This document shows positions 10,182 to 20,800 of a stretch of 43,243 bases of DNA, in pieces. Positions within the stretch are counted from its first letter, which is position 1. Every line of letters begins with the position of its first letter. This DNA comes from Stagonosporopsis chrysanthemi (taxonomy: Eukaryota > Ascomycota > Dothideomycetes > Pleosporales > Didymellaceae): contig JAFISE010000221.1 in NCBI GenBank assembly GCA_022560025.1, forward strand, positions 1 to 43,243, in the 5' to 3' direction. The position numbers and the translations under genes are program-made. The notes under the pieces are model-generated. The model ran no database searches. It saw nothing but the letters and a program-made list of their open reading frames with translations, and had not been told where the DNA came from.

Positions 10182-11088
10182 TGTGGTTGTATTGGAGATG
10201 TGGGGTAAGGACAACTGAAGATCTTGGACTAATCGAGGGATGCGTCGACTCTTTATGGTGAGTTTGTAAAGCCGTGTAGGCTTACAGTTGCGCGGGCGTA
10301 CAAGGGCGGACGCACACAACCGATATCAGGTCTTGTGGCTGGGATCAACCCTCCCGTTGAACCTTGTTTCTACCTCTCCCTGTCTGCAAGTTAGATGGAA
10401 ACGGGATTTGAGAAGCCTATCGCACGCGTATGTTCCTGCTGGCTTAACACCGATCGCGTGGCTTGAAACATAAACAGAGTGCAGTCAAATCAAGCAGCAG
10501 GCCTGACTTTTGCGTCGTTCATCTCTTTAGAAGACGGTCGATGCTGACAGGACGGAATGCTTGCTAAATTCGACGAATCGGCAAATGAATGTAGTACAAA
10601 TCTGCCGGTTTGGGTGCGCCACGTGCCACAATAATATGGGTCAGCGAACGGGATGCCAAATTGGGGTGCTGTGGATGAATGCTGAGATTGTAGAGGGGAG
10701 GCACTGCATTTAATTTGCTTCAGGTAAGTCGACTACAGAAGGCAGCAGTCTATGATCAGAGACCTGTCAGCCGTTGTGGACCCGGAATCGGACTGAGGGG
10801 GAGGCAAGTCCTAGCGAGGCTAGTTGCTAGTACTTCGGCTGAACTTGTCACTGCATTTGGTACGACATATACTTAGTTGTGAACTAGTGAATTTACTTCC
10901 GTATGGAGTTCCTCATATGATCCTGAACATGGCATGTAAGATGTTTTCTTGATTCAATCTACCTTGAATGTGTGAAGAAGTACTAGAAGAAGTGAGGATG
11001 CCAAACAATGATGACCTGGAATTGGCTGTCTGCTGTTGTTTAGTTTAGTCAGTCGGTGACTCTCCAAAGAGAAGCGCGAGCTGCTCGC
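10182..11088. other. Intergenic region between secreted protein and BTB genes
   Basis: Apart from the promoter side of the minus-strand secreted-protein gene (to about 10330), I see no gene, repeat or RNA here. Short frames lack protein-like composition. Confidence 0.45.
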
Positions 11089-11928
11089 CTAGTCATGAGA
11101 GATGCGACAAGATCGATTGTCGCCCAATGCTTCCCGCTTGATGCAATCGAGACAGAGACCGTTGATGTCGTTGTAACATTCGTGGATGCTGTCTACTAGT
11201 AGATCACCGTGCCAATACACCTTGTCGAGCCCTGCGGTGTCAATCTTCCTCTTGAGTTGCAACACTGAAGCAACACCCAGAGGCCATAGACCATCATCCC
11301 TGATCTTCTTGACCCTGGTCAATTCTGGCGTTGTATTCTTCCCTCCGAAAAGGGCCTCGTCGGAAGCTACTAAGGCACGCTTCTGGACATTGTGTTGTTC
11401 CATCAAGATTTGATCAATGATGCGGATTGGTAGAGTATCGCAATCTCTGAAAATTGCGGCAACACTGAGCGGCTCAGAAAAGTCTCGGATCATGCTCTGA
11501 GTAATTTTGGAGAATTCTTCAGGCAGATCGAGCCCGTAGGCAGCAACCAGAAGCGTTTCAAGACCACGGAAAACGTCATCTGGCATGAGAGCTGAAATCC
11601 ACATTTTGCCCCAGGGCCGCAAGACATGGATGCAGTCGTATTTGTCGGCGAGGACGGCTAGCTTGACCAAATCGGCGGAGCTGGCCATGCTGAGATCTGC
11701 TGTCTTCATATGCGTGATCTTGCAGAATATCGCCATCGAGTTTGCGTCATCGTCTGGGAGCGGAATCACTCGTGGTGAGGCTGCGGACAAAGACTGGCCT
11801 TCAGCGAAGCGGCCGTCGAACATAGCTGCGAAGACCGGAGACGCAAGCCTCAGCGCCCCAGACCAGACAAGGAGTTGGCGATCACTGAGCTGCAAGACGA
11901 CGTCGCCTTGTTCTGCGTACTCTTCCAT
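11089..11928 (-). CDS. BTB/POZ domain protein, 279 aa
   Basis: A single frame from ATG at 11928. The N-terminal part (about residues 7-110) matches fungal BTB domains: GDVVLQLSDRQLLVWSGALR, then LASPVFAAMFDGRFAEG, a short PLPDDDANSMAIF segment and DLVKLAVLADKYDC. In the family these correspond to the 'V...H...L...SPVF..ML...F.E' pattern and the following helices. The remaining 170 residues form a helical region common in fungal stand-alone BTB proteins, ending with a cysteine pair (CLDCIKRE). Such proteins often act as dimerising adaptors for cullin-3 ligases, but no cullin-binding feature can be shown from this sequence, and many fungal members are uncharacterised. A candidate 5' leader intron lies upstream. 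Confidence 0.8.
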   Translation of the reverse strand: MEEYAEQGDVVLQLSDRQLLVWSGALRLASPVFAAMFDGRFAEGQSLSAASPRVIPLPDDDANSMAIFCKITHMKTADLSMASSADLVKLAVLADKYDCIHVLRPWGKMWISALMPDDVFRGLETLLVAAYGLDLPEEFSKITQSMIRDFSEPLSVAAIFRDCDTLPIRIIDQILMEQHNVQKRALVASDEALFGGKNTTPELTRVKKIRDDGLWPLGVASVLQLKRKIDTAGLDKVYWHGDLLVDSIHECYNDINGLCLDCIKREALGDNRSCRISHD

Positions 11929-11957
11929 GGCTCCAGATGCAACGGGAATGCCTGTGT

Positions 11958-12011
11958 CTGTAAGAACTTGTTAGTTGATAGTTCCACTGCCGTCGCGTGC
12001 GCGCTTTATAC
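11958..12011 (-). other. Candidate 5'-leader intron of the BTB gene
   Basis: On the minus strand a GTATAA donor at 12011 and a 'CTAACAAGTTCTTACAG' branch/acceptor ending at 11958 define a 54-nt intron, 29 nt upstream of the BTB start codon. No ATG in frame precedes it nearby, so it would be in the untranslated leader. Confidence 0.4.
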
Positions 12012-13326
12012 TTGCGTGATGTCACGATTTGACAACAAAGCAACGAGCGCTGTCAGAGTGGCAGGTGTAAGTCGAAGGTAGGCGGGGTTTTGGGAGTTGT
12101 TGTGCTACAAGTGCCAAGAGAGAGCAGGCAGAAGTTGTTCGTTTGCTTCCGCCTTCACCTTCACTTCACCGCCGCTCATGCCGGTTGATCTGGCCACCTC
12201 CCCAAAATGCGTGCAGCAGCAGTGAAAGCTGCTCGCAATGCGGAACTTCTGTTGGCCTCCCATGTTTGTGTATTCGTTCGTTTCACTACATCGTAATGAT
12301 GCGCTCGTCTTCAATTAAGAACTAGACGTCTTATCTTGGGTCCGATCAGTCGATCGAAGGAGCACAGTTGGGCGGAGAAAGGTTCGTCATCGTAATCAAC
12401 AGGTACTTGTAACGTCTAAAAACAATCATTGCTTGCGGCCTCTCAAGCGCATGTTGCCTAAGCATGCGAAATCAAGAGCCAGTATAGCAGCATTTCGTTG
12501 CAAGCTTATCGAAAACGGTAGCACCGGCGAACTGTTTGTACTTGTGGCATCGTCGGCTTCTGCGGCGATATCGCTCTCGTACTTGTCGCGTTTTCTGATG
12601 TGCTAAATATCGAAGACATCGTCTGGCAGCTCGCGAAATCCGTCGGGTTGCAGTCTGTCACGTTAGCATGGTCTGGCAACCAGACTGGCAGCTCCTGCGC
12701 GGTTTACCAGACTTCAGATGCAGCCACGCCTGATCGTTGAGCTCACGCAGTTGCGAAAAGGCTCTACTGTACCTGCAACTGCATGTTTTGCCAGAGAGTA
12801 TACTTGAGGTAAACTCACGATTTGGTGGTCTCTTTTTTAACAAGTGCGCGGCTTTTGAGCTGGGGAAGCTTCTGAGGGAGCGACGAGCGACGCTCTTCCT
12901 ACGGTGTCAGAATCCACGCGCGCACTTTGCGCCAACCCACGAACTGCGCAATCACATCGTGGCTTTGACATAATCTTCAGACCCTGGCCGGGCGGTCGCC
13001 TGCTCAACCCAAGGCAGGCGCGTTGTTTCATTGCCTCACGCTAATCGTCATTTGCGCTGGCTCGCCACTCGCCGCTGGCTCGATCCTAGGGCGACTGCAG
13101 CACTGGAGCAGTGCGGGGACTCGATCTCTCGATTCGCTCGCACGATCCCGGCCAGCAAGGCCTTGCCGTCTCGTTGCGCAATACAACGTCAGAGAGGGCG
13201 GGAGCGCAATCTCGTTGCAAGCGACATGGCTACGCAATAGTGAGGTGGACGGGAGTCGCCGTTGAGGAAAGAAGCTGAACGGTGTTGGCGCTGAGGGCGG
13301 CTGCAGCTTCAACCGGAGCTTCGAGC
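12012..13326. other. Intergenic region, no supported gene
   Basis: Several short overlapping frames are present on both strands, especially in the GC-rich part after 12840, but none has a motif, a good start or a consistent codon pattern. Confidence 0.4.
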
Positions 13327-13880
13327 TCAGGCGCTGACTGCTACCTTGAGGACATGGACGGGATCCGATGCGACCTTGAATGATTCCTCGGGCTGAAGGA
13401 CCACGGCATCAATTGTCTCAATTGGAACACAACTGCCGCTGCCGGAATGCTCGTCCATATGGAGCGAATCGACGCGACCACCATCGCCAGCCGATAGCGC
13501 AGTGATCTGGAACGCGACGCGCTGCGCTCGCTCGCACTCGGCTCGGGCCCTTCGGTCGCGTTCGGCCGGCCTTGCAGCGAGCTTCTCCACGCCATCTCCT
13601 ATCTTATCAGCCCATCACCGAGCGAGCCCCCTTACGATCTGCGATCTTTGTGCGAACTTCGCGGCGACAACTCGCGTCCGCAGCACCTCCGTTTGCGCAC
13701 CCCGCCGCAGACGCCCCTCCAACGCGCTGAAGTGTCTAGAATGCTCGGCCACCACCCCACCTTCCCTCTGCAGCCGCAATCGAGCTGCTGAGCACCCTGG
13801 TGACGATGTTGTGGCTGCTGCATCGTGTCAGCATGAATTCCCCATATTGATGCGCTATTCGGCAGCAGCGGAAGCATCAT
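13327..13880 (-). CDS. Probable small conserved-type protein, gene model incomplete
   Basis: Two minus-strand segments have protein-like, charged helical composition. The 5' one (about 13850-13660) contains VVAEHSRHFSALEGRL and RTRVVAAKFAQRSQI, then a GTAAGG donor. The 3' one (13590-13327) contains EKLAARPAERDRRARAECE and QRVAFQITALSAGDG and ends at a stop at 13327. Joining them needs an acceptor in phase 0. The in-frame options give introns of 33 nt (too short), 51 or 54 nt with a weak GGAG/GAAG acceptor. No in-frame ATG precedes the 5' segment, so a first exon further upstream (towards 13960) is likely missing. I do not recognise the family. The GC-rich setting also creates open frames by chance, so this could be spurious. 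Confidence 0.35.
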
Positions 13881-14415
13881 AGCAAGCAGTCGGAGGGCTG
13901 TCAAACAGCCAAAGCAGCACAATGGGGGTCCAGTCCATCCTGCAGGCACTCTGAGCCTCATCTCGAGACTCGCGCCCGTTGCCCTGCAGCCATCGTACGC
14001 ATTCAGAACGGGAGCTCTGCCGATAGCTTAGTGTAGCTCTACCATCGATTTACGTACCGTGCCATGGCAACATGCACTGCAATTGGCCTCGTGCCGTTTA
14101 GCCTTCGTGTACGCAAGCTAAGAGCTAGCGTTATTGAGTATCAGCGGAGCATTTGTATGGATCAAACAGGTTAGGGTGCAAGAGAGCTCCCCTGGCGCGT
14201 ACTCGGACGCGTTGGCGCCATTCGTTGTGACCCCGCACCGACTGCCGTGCGAAGCAATTCCAAAGATGACAATCATGCCCGCGCAGGCAGGGACCACCTG
14301 CTGCAAAGCATGTCTGCTTCACGAAGTGGGGAGGGTGGCCGTGGTTGAGCAGCGAATGACCCAAGGCTTCCAGACTTGTGTGCTGCAACCAGCACGCGCG
14401 GTGGGTACCCTCAGG
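13881..14415. other. Intergenic region upstream of the formate dehydrogenase promoter
   Basis: Overlapping short frames on both strands (for example 14131-14433 minus) show no motif. Any missing first exon of the neighbouring minus-strand gene could lie in the first 100 bases. Confidence 0.35.
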
Positions 14416-14660
14416 TATATATAAACCCCTCACAACCCCTCAATTGCGTCCAGCATCAAACAATTCCAAAAACACGTTAACAGAGTTCGACGTCACTTCG
14501 AACCACTTTCGGTATTGAATCCCTGAACCCCTCTTTTCGGGTCCAGGAACACAGGCTGACAGATCTTGCGTCAGATACACGTACCGAAGTACCTTTCTTC
14601 CGGTCGTGCCTATATATCCCTCTACGGAGCCTCAACTCCTCAAACATCAACTCATTCACA
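14416..14660 (+). promoter_or_regulatory. Promoter and leader of the formate dehydrogenase gene
   Basis: A perfect-looking TATATATAAA box at 14416-14425 is followed by a pyrimidine-rich 'cccctcacaacccctcaa' tract, typical of strongly expressed fungal genes. A second 'ctatatatccc' box occurs about 50 nt before the ATG. The true transcription start cannot be assigned from sequence. Confidence 0.5.
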
Positions 14661-16094
14661 ATGGTATTTCTCCGCTCTGCCTCTCGTCTTGCACGCCCCG
14701 CGTCCTCCCTCTTCACAGCTCGTGCTGGTCCACGGTTGACTTCGGGCGCCGCCTCCTTTCGACAGCCGAATCAGTTCAGAACGCTGACCGCGACCGCTTC
14801 ACAACAGGGCAAGGTTCTTCTCGTTCTCTATGATGTAAGTTGTGCTGCCGCCAGTGGATCGGGAATGACGGCTAACAAACGTCACAGGGCGGTGTCCACG
14901 CTGAGCAGGAGCCCCGTCTTCTCGGTACCACCGAGAACGAGCTTGGTCTGAGGAAGTGGATCGAGGAGCAGGGCCACGAGCTCATCACCACCTCCAACAA
15001 GGAGGGTGAGGACTCCGAGTTCGACAAGCACCTCGTCGATGCTGAAGTTATCATCACCACACCGTACGTCCGAGCCCGCTCCCCCGCATTTGCCGCTAGG
15101 CCGCCCCGCTTCCATGCGTGAGCTTGTTATTTTAGCGCGCAACATCATGGCATTGAGCAACAGGGCTGACAAGGCATGCAGTTTCCACCCCGGATACCTC
15201 ACAGCAGAGCGCCTTGCTAAGGCTAAGAACCTGAAGCTCGCCGTCACTGCTGGTATTGGGTCTGACCACGTCGACCTCGATGCTGCTAACAAGACCAACG
15301 GCGGTATCACCGTCGCTGAGGTCACTGGCTCCAACGTCGTCTCGGTCGCTGAGCACGTCGTCATGACCATTCTCACTCTCGTCCGCAACTTCGTCCCCGC
15401 CCACGAGCAGATTGCCAAGGGTGAGTGGAACGTTGCTGAGGTGGCCAAGAACGAGTACGACCTCGAGAACAAGGTCGTCGGTACCGTCGCTGTCGGCCGT
15501 ATCGGTGAGCGTGTGCTCCGCCGTCTGAAGCCCTTTGACTGCAAGGAGCTCCTCTACTTCGACTACCAGCCGCTGCGCCCTGAGGTTGAGAAGGAGATTG
15601 GCTGCCGTCGCGTCGATAGCCTCGAGGAGATGCTTGCACAGTGCGACGTTGTCACCATCAACTGCCCGCTGCACGAGAAGACACGCGGTCTGTTCAACAA
15701 GGAGCTCATCTCCAAGATGAAGAAGGGCTCATGGCTGGTCAACACGGCTCGTGGCGCCATTGTCGTCAAGGAGGACGTTGCCGATGCGCTCAAGAGCGGC
15801 CACCTCCGCGGATACGGCGGTGACGTGTGGTTCCCTCAGCCGGCGCCCAAGGACCACCCTCTGCGCTACGCCACCAACCCCTGGGGCGGAGGCAATGCCA
15901 TGGTCCCCCACATGTCCGGTACCTCGATCGACGCACAGGAGCGCTACGCGGCGGGCACAAAGGCCATTCTCGACTCGTACTGGTCTGGTCGCCACGATTA
16001 CCGCCCGGAGGATCTCATAGTAATAAACGGCGAGTACGCGACCAAGGCGTATGGTCAGCGCAGCAACGCCGAGCGCACGACTGCACCCAAATAA
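14661..16094 (+). CDS. NAD-dependent formate dehydrogenase, mitochondrial-type presequence, 420 aa
   Basis: Exons 14661-14834, 14888-15063 and 15182-16094; introns of 53 and 118 nt. The enzyme oxidises formate to carbon dioxide with NAD and belongs to the D-2-hydroxyacid dehydrogenase family. The catalytic body starts around KVLLVLYDGGVHAEQE. Family signatures include TAGIGSDHVDL, VTGSNVVSVAEHVV, the nucleotide-binding VGRIGERVLRRL, NCPLHEKTRGLFN, NTARGAIV, PQPAPKDHPLR with the substrate-site Gln, and NAMVPHMSGTS with the catalytic His. The first glycine of the GxGxxG loop reads Ala here (TVAVGRIG). The first 50 or so residues are rich in Arg, Ser and Ala with no acids, consistent with mitochondrial import, whereas some fungal forms are cytosolic. 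Codon use is strongly C-ended, which suggests high expression. The whole length is as expected for a fungal enzyme plus leader. Confidence 0.95.
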
Positions 16095-16492
16095 GCGATT
16101 GATGTTAGCATGTTAGCACGAATTTCCTTGTCTTAGCGGAGCGAGGGGGTGATGGATACTCTGAGCTCTGTAAATTCAATACATCCATTAACTTTTATAC
16201 TGTGTACTTTTGGATGTGATGTGCTGGTTTGTTGTGACTGTGTGTGGTTGTCGGTGCTGGGAGGCTCCTGGGTTGTGCCGGGGATTGTGGAAACGCACTG
16301 ACTGGAAGTATGTATACATAAGACATCTACACAAAAACACGCCCAAAGCGCGAGTGATTGATAATAAAAGTACAAAGCATACAACGATAAAAGTGCAAAA
16401 GTATGTAGATTCCAATGCATGCACAATCTAATCATGGGTATCCAGACAAAACTCCTTCTCGCACGCGCACACCCCACCAACCCCCTAACCCC
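16095..16492. other. Convergent 3' flanks, no gene
   Basis: This lies between the formate dehydrogenase stop and the stop of the minus-strand small membrane protein gene. It is AT-rich around 16360-16400. No polyadenylation signal is certain, though 'ataataaaagtac' near 16360 is a candidate. Confidence 0.4.
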
Positions 16493-17065
16493 CTACCCCC
16501 TCCCCCTCCCGCGCTCCAAACTCCTCCGCGCCTCATCCCCCTCCTCACTACTATCATCCCGAAACCCCTGCTCCAACTCCCTCGCCAGCCTCCCGCCCTG
16601 GACCTCCCCTCCCCCACCCCTCCTGGCATCCAGCGCCTCCCTCCTCCTCGCATCCACCGGCTCGAACCCGACCATACCCTCGCCCTCCTCGTCGTCAAAC
16701 GCGTCCGAGTCCGAGTCCGACATGGAGTCCGAGGCGGAGTGCGCGCGCACGGCTGGGCGCCGCGTCCACGTTGACGGCTGGAAGAGCGTGTACAGCGCGT
16801 CGGAGAGGGTGGTGCGCCAGGTGGAGACGCGGGCGCTGGCGCTGGAGGGGAGGGTGAGGGCGAGCGGCAGGGGCAGGTAGGAGGGCGGGCGGGTGCGGTG
16901 GCGCCGGATGAAGGGGAGGAGGAGGTGTGTTGTCAGGAGGTAGAGGAGCGTGGCTATTAGGAGGGGGAGGAGGAGGGACTAGAGGGTGGGGGTGGTTAGT
17001 AAGAGAGGGAGGGAGGGGAGGGGAGGGACAGGGCGTACGCGGATGATGTGGGCGAGGGGCGCCAT
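16493..17065 (-). CDS. Small single-pass membrane protein with acidic C-terminal region, 170 aa
   Basis: Exons 17065-17039 (nine codons, MAPLAHIIR) and 16978-16493 on the minus strand. The 60-nt phase-0 intron has a GTACGC donor and a CTCTAG acceptor. The junction gives one membrane helix at about residues 10-33 (LLLPLLIATLLYLLTTHLLL), followed by an arginine-rich stretch (IRRHRTRPP), which suggests the tail faces the cytosol. Next come a tryptophan-containing region, an acidic run (SDSDSDAFDDEEGEG) and a final helical charged segment (RLARELEQGFRDD). I do not recognise the family. The ORF is GC-rich and the plus strand is also open, but the helix, the basic flank and the clean splice support this strand. 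It faces the formin gene across 748 bp. Confidence 0.6.
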
Positions 17066-17178
17066 GGTGTGGTGGTGGTGGTGGTTTTGGCGGAGTGGAA
17101 GGGCGTGGTTGATGAGGCGCTGGGTGTATGCAGCCGGGGGTTGTAGGGGATGGGTCCAGGAGGTGACTGCGGTGGATG

Positions 17179-17217
17179 TGGTGTGTGGTGTGGTGTGGTG
17201 TGGTGTGGTGTGGTGTG
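17179..17217. repeat. Pentanucleotide TGGTG microsatellite
   Basis: About seven tandem units of TGGTG lie between the small membrane protein gene and the formin, in their shared upstream region. Confidence 0.85.
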
Positions 17218-17400
17218 GGTGTTGCATGTAGTTACTGTGTACGGTGCTACGCTCCTCGTCGACAAGGTGCGGCAGACTCAGCCACCGGCACAGGACGCAT
17301 CAGCAGCAGCGCGTCGGTCGGGGTCGTGGGAGCGACATGGGCAGGCGGCGGCGTGGCGTCGTCGGCGGCGCTGCCAATCGGACAGGCGCGTGCCCCGTGC

Positions 17401-17457
17401 AAGCCACAGGCGAGCCACAGACAAGCCACAGGCAAGCCACAGGCAAGCCACAGGCAC
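17401..17457. repeat. 11-bp tandem repeat, about five units
   Basis: Units read 'caagccacagg' with minor changes ('cgagccacaga' in the second). The repeat lies 360-410 bp upstream of the formin start codon. Short open frames across it are products of the repeat. Confidence 0.85.
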
Positions 17458-17559
17458 GCGCCGGCGGCAGAGCGAGCGCAGCCAGGGGCTGTCTCAGGAG
17501 AAGACGGGCACAGCACTCCCGTGCCTCGCACCCCACGCCTCGAGACACGGTGCAGCAGA

Positions 17560-17637
17560 CGCCTGCACGCCGCACGCCGCACGCCGCCCGCCGCCCACAG
17601 CACGCAGCACGCCGCACGCCGCACGCAGCACGCTCCG
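17560..17637. repeat. GC-rich 'cacgccg/cacgcag' degenerate tandem repeat
   Basis: Seven-base units alternate between 'gcacgcc' and 'gcacgca' over about 75 bp in the formin upstream region, probably within its promoter or leader. Confidence 0.7.
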
Positions 17638-17813
17638 TGTGTTCACGACTCGGCCGCCGCGACGCGCTCGCTATGCAGAGGCAGAGCCGCTAGCACTCGG
17701 CCCCTTCCCGCTGGACCCCAACCGCACCCCGTCCGTCCTCCTCTGCACCTCCGCCTGAGCGAGCCAGCAGAGCGCCGCGCCCGCCCCCGTCTCCCCCTCC
17801 GCCCGGGCATGCC

Positions 17814-20800
17814 ATGGACAGCAAAGGCCGGCAGTCGTCCACGGCCAAGTTCTTCGGGCGCCGGCACAAGGACAAGCCCAGCGCCAGCGGCAGCGACGCG
17901 CGCCCGCCCGCAGAGTCGCCGCCGGGCAGCGCCCACGGCTCGCAGTCGTCGCGCCACTCGCACCAGCACTCGAGCAGCGTCGCCTCGGTCGACCGCCCCG
18001 TGTCGCTGAGCGCAGAGGGCATCTTCGCCAAGGCCGGCCCCATCAGCCTCTTCGACCCGACGCAGCACGTCGAGCCGCACCACCTCAACAAGGGCGGCGG
18101 CGACTTCCACCAGTACCCCGTCTTCGACCCGTCCGCCATGCCCGCCCCCGACCGCGCCGCCGCCCGCAGCAGAGACGGCCCGTCGCGCCCGTCGCCGCAC
18201 CACTCGGCCTCGACCGCCACCATGACCTCGCAGGCCGACAGCGACCGCGGCGTGAGCATCCAGCAGTGGGGCGCCCCCGCCAGCAGCCGCACCACCCCCG
18301 CCAGCAGCGCCTACTACGACGCCCCCGCCGCCCCGCGCGCCTCGTCCGACCAGGCCTCGCTGCACTCCAACGACTCGCGCTCCCGCGGCAACAGCATCTA
18401 CTACCCCAAGGCCAACACCCACGCCGGGACCACCTTCTCCGCCCTCGGCATCGACGCCGGCAGCCTGCTGCCCATGGCCACCTCGACCCCGCGCGACTCG
18501 CACCGCCACAACCTGCTGCACCCCGCCCACGCCTCGCCCTTTGGCTCCAGCGCGAGCCTCGGCCAGAAGGGCTTCGACATCGAGCGCCCGCCCGACCATG
18601 TCATCGAGAAGGAGTTTATGAACCTGATGGTCAAGCGCGGCTGGAAGAGCCTGCCCGAGCAGGCCCGCCGCCAGATGGAGGCCTACAAAATCGACAAAAA
18701 GTGGACCCTCGTCTACCAGGACAAGCTGGCCGAGTACAAGCACGAGGAGAAGAAGCGCCAGACCCAGCGCATCACCGGCGTCTACGGCGGCGGCGCCAAC
18801 CCAGACATCCTGATCCGCGCCGAGGAGGAGGGCTCGCCCGAGTGGTATGTCAAGAAGGTCATGGACAACTCCATCACCAACAAGCAGATGTCGAGTCTGG
18901 AAATCAGCCTGCGCACCCAGCCCATTGCCTGGGTCAGGGGCTTCATCGAAGCACAGGGCCAGATTGCCCTCACCAACGTCCTGACCAAGATCAACCGCAG
19001 AAAGGGGACCGGGCCCGCGCCTCCGCCGAGCACGTTCAACCAAAAGACCGAAAACGACGTCGAGCGCGAGTATGAGATTGTCAAGTGTCTAAAAGCCCTG
19101 ATGAACAACAAGTATGGCGCAGATAACGCTCTGGCCCACCCTTCCATCATCCAGGCCCTGGCAGGATCCCTGATCTCCTCCCGCCTGAACACGCGGAAAC
19201 TCGTCTCGGATGTCTTGACGTTTCTCTGCCATTGGGGCGAAGGAGGCGGCCACGAAAAAGTCCTCAATGCCCTCGATAACCTCAAGGCGCAGTATGGCGA
19301 AAATGGGCGCTTCGATGCATGGATGCGCGTCGTCGAAGTCACAGTCGATGGACGCGGCAAGATGGGATCCATGGTCGGCGCCTCCGACGAAGTCCGCAGC
19401 GGCGGCATTGGTGTTGAGAACCTTTTGATGGAATATGCAATCGCCACGCTGTTCTTCATCAACATGATTGTCGACGCACCAAAACGCGACCTGCAGCTCA
19501 GGATGCACATCCGCGCGCAGTTCACCGGCTGCGGCATCAAGCGCATCTTCAAGAAGATGGAGGGCTTCCAGTACGATGTCATCGACAAGCAGATTGAGCA
19601 GTACATGGCCAACGAAGCCGTCGACTACGAGGACTTCCTCGAGCGCGAGAACAGCTCCATGGTGGATAGTGTTGACGGAGGCGAGACCAAGGATCTCAAC
19701 GACCCCTCGCAGATCGCAGACGCCATTATGACCAAGGTCGGCGGCACTCGCGCGCAGGACTACTTCCTCTCCGCCATGCAGCATCTGCTGCTCATCCGGG
19801 ACACGGAGAGGGAGGACCGCAACAGGATGTTCCAGCTTGTTGATTCCATGCTGAGCTACGTGGCTATGGACCGCCGACTGCCGGATATGGATCTGAAGCA
19901 GAGCCTGAATTTCACCGTCCAGTCGCTGCTCGACAAGCTGTACACCGATGGAGAGGCCCGCCAGATCCGAGACGAAGCCAATGCCGCCCGTCAAATCGCC
20001 GACTCGGCCATCGCCGAGCGTGACGAGGTCAGAGCAGAGCTCGAGCTGGGTGCAGACGGCCTGGTGCAGAAGCTCCAGAAGCAGGTCGCCGAGCAGCAGC
20101 GCATCATCGATCTGCGCGGCAGACAGGTCGAGCAGATGAAGGCTGAGCTGGCTGAGATGCAGAGAATACGCGCTCAGGAGCTGCAGCGCAACGAGCTGGA
20201 GACGCGGGAGCTGTACCTCATGCTTAGGGATGCTCAGGATGTGGCAGCTGCGGCTTCCAAGAAGACCGGCAAGGATGCTCTGGGTGAGTCGGATCCGGCG
20301 CAGATGCAGGGCATCATGGACCGCGAGCGTCTCATGAACAGGCTCGAGATCCAGCTCCAGCGTGCCAAGACTCAGGCGACTCTGGAAGGCAAGGTCCTGC
20401 AGATGGTGCAGCCGAGCGAGAAGCTGCGCGAGCTTAGAGAGAAGATGGAGGGCGGCGTGGGCGAGATGCCGGAGGACTACGGTGAAGGCTTGCAACCCAA
20501 CGCCTTTGGCTCAGTGCGAGCGAAGAGCGGCGTGCCGCGTAGGAAGCCTGTTCCTGGTTCTGCTGGCGGCGATGACGAGATCATGTACGAAGACAACGAC
20601 GACGACGACGACGACGACGACGTGATCATCGAGAAGCCCCGTCTTGTCCAGATGCACAAGCCCAAGCTCAGCGCCTCGACGGCCAACGCCCTCCTGGGCG
20701 AGCTCGCGTCTACGGTGCCCAAGTACGAGGGCGACGAAGCACAGACAAACGGTGCGCCTGCTGGAGCGATACCGCCCCCTCCGCCGCCGCCCCCTGGTGC

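Noticed and set aside
15132..15674. Antisense frame of 180 codons within formate dehydrogenase
   Set aside because: The sense strand encodes conserved enzyme motifs across the whole interval, and the antisense frame has none.
17150..18009. Plus-strand frames of about 200-277 codons over the formin promoter
   Set aside because: They run through tandem repeats and continue out of frame into the formin coding sequence; they are His/Arg/Ala-rich without motifs.
17643..19043. Antisense open frame of 466 codons under the formin's 5' half
   Set aside because: The sense frame is a recognisable formin with C-ended codon bias, which leaves one antisense frame open by composition. The antisense product is Val/Gly/Ala/Arg-rich without any motif.
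19089..20495. Antisense open frame of 468 codons under the formin coiled-coil region
   Set aside because: It is the same codon-bias artefact. The Leu/His-rich translation mirrors the sense coiled coil.
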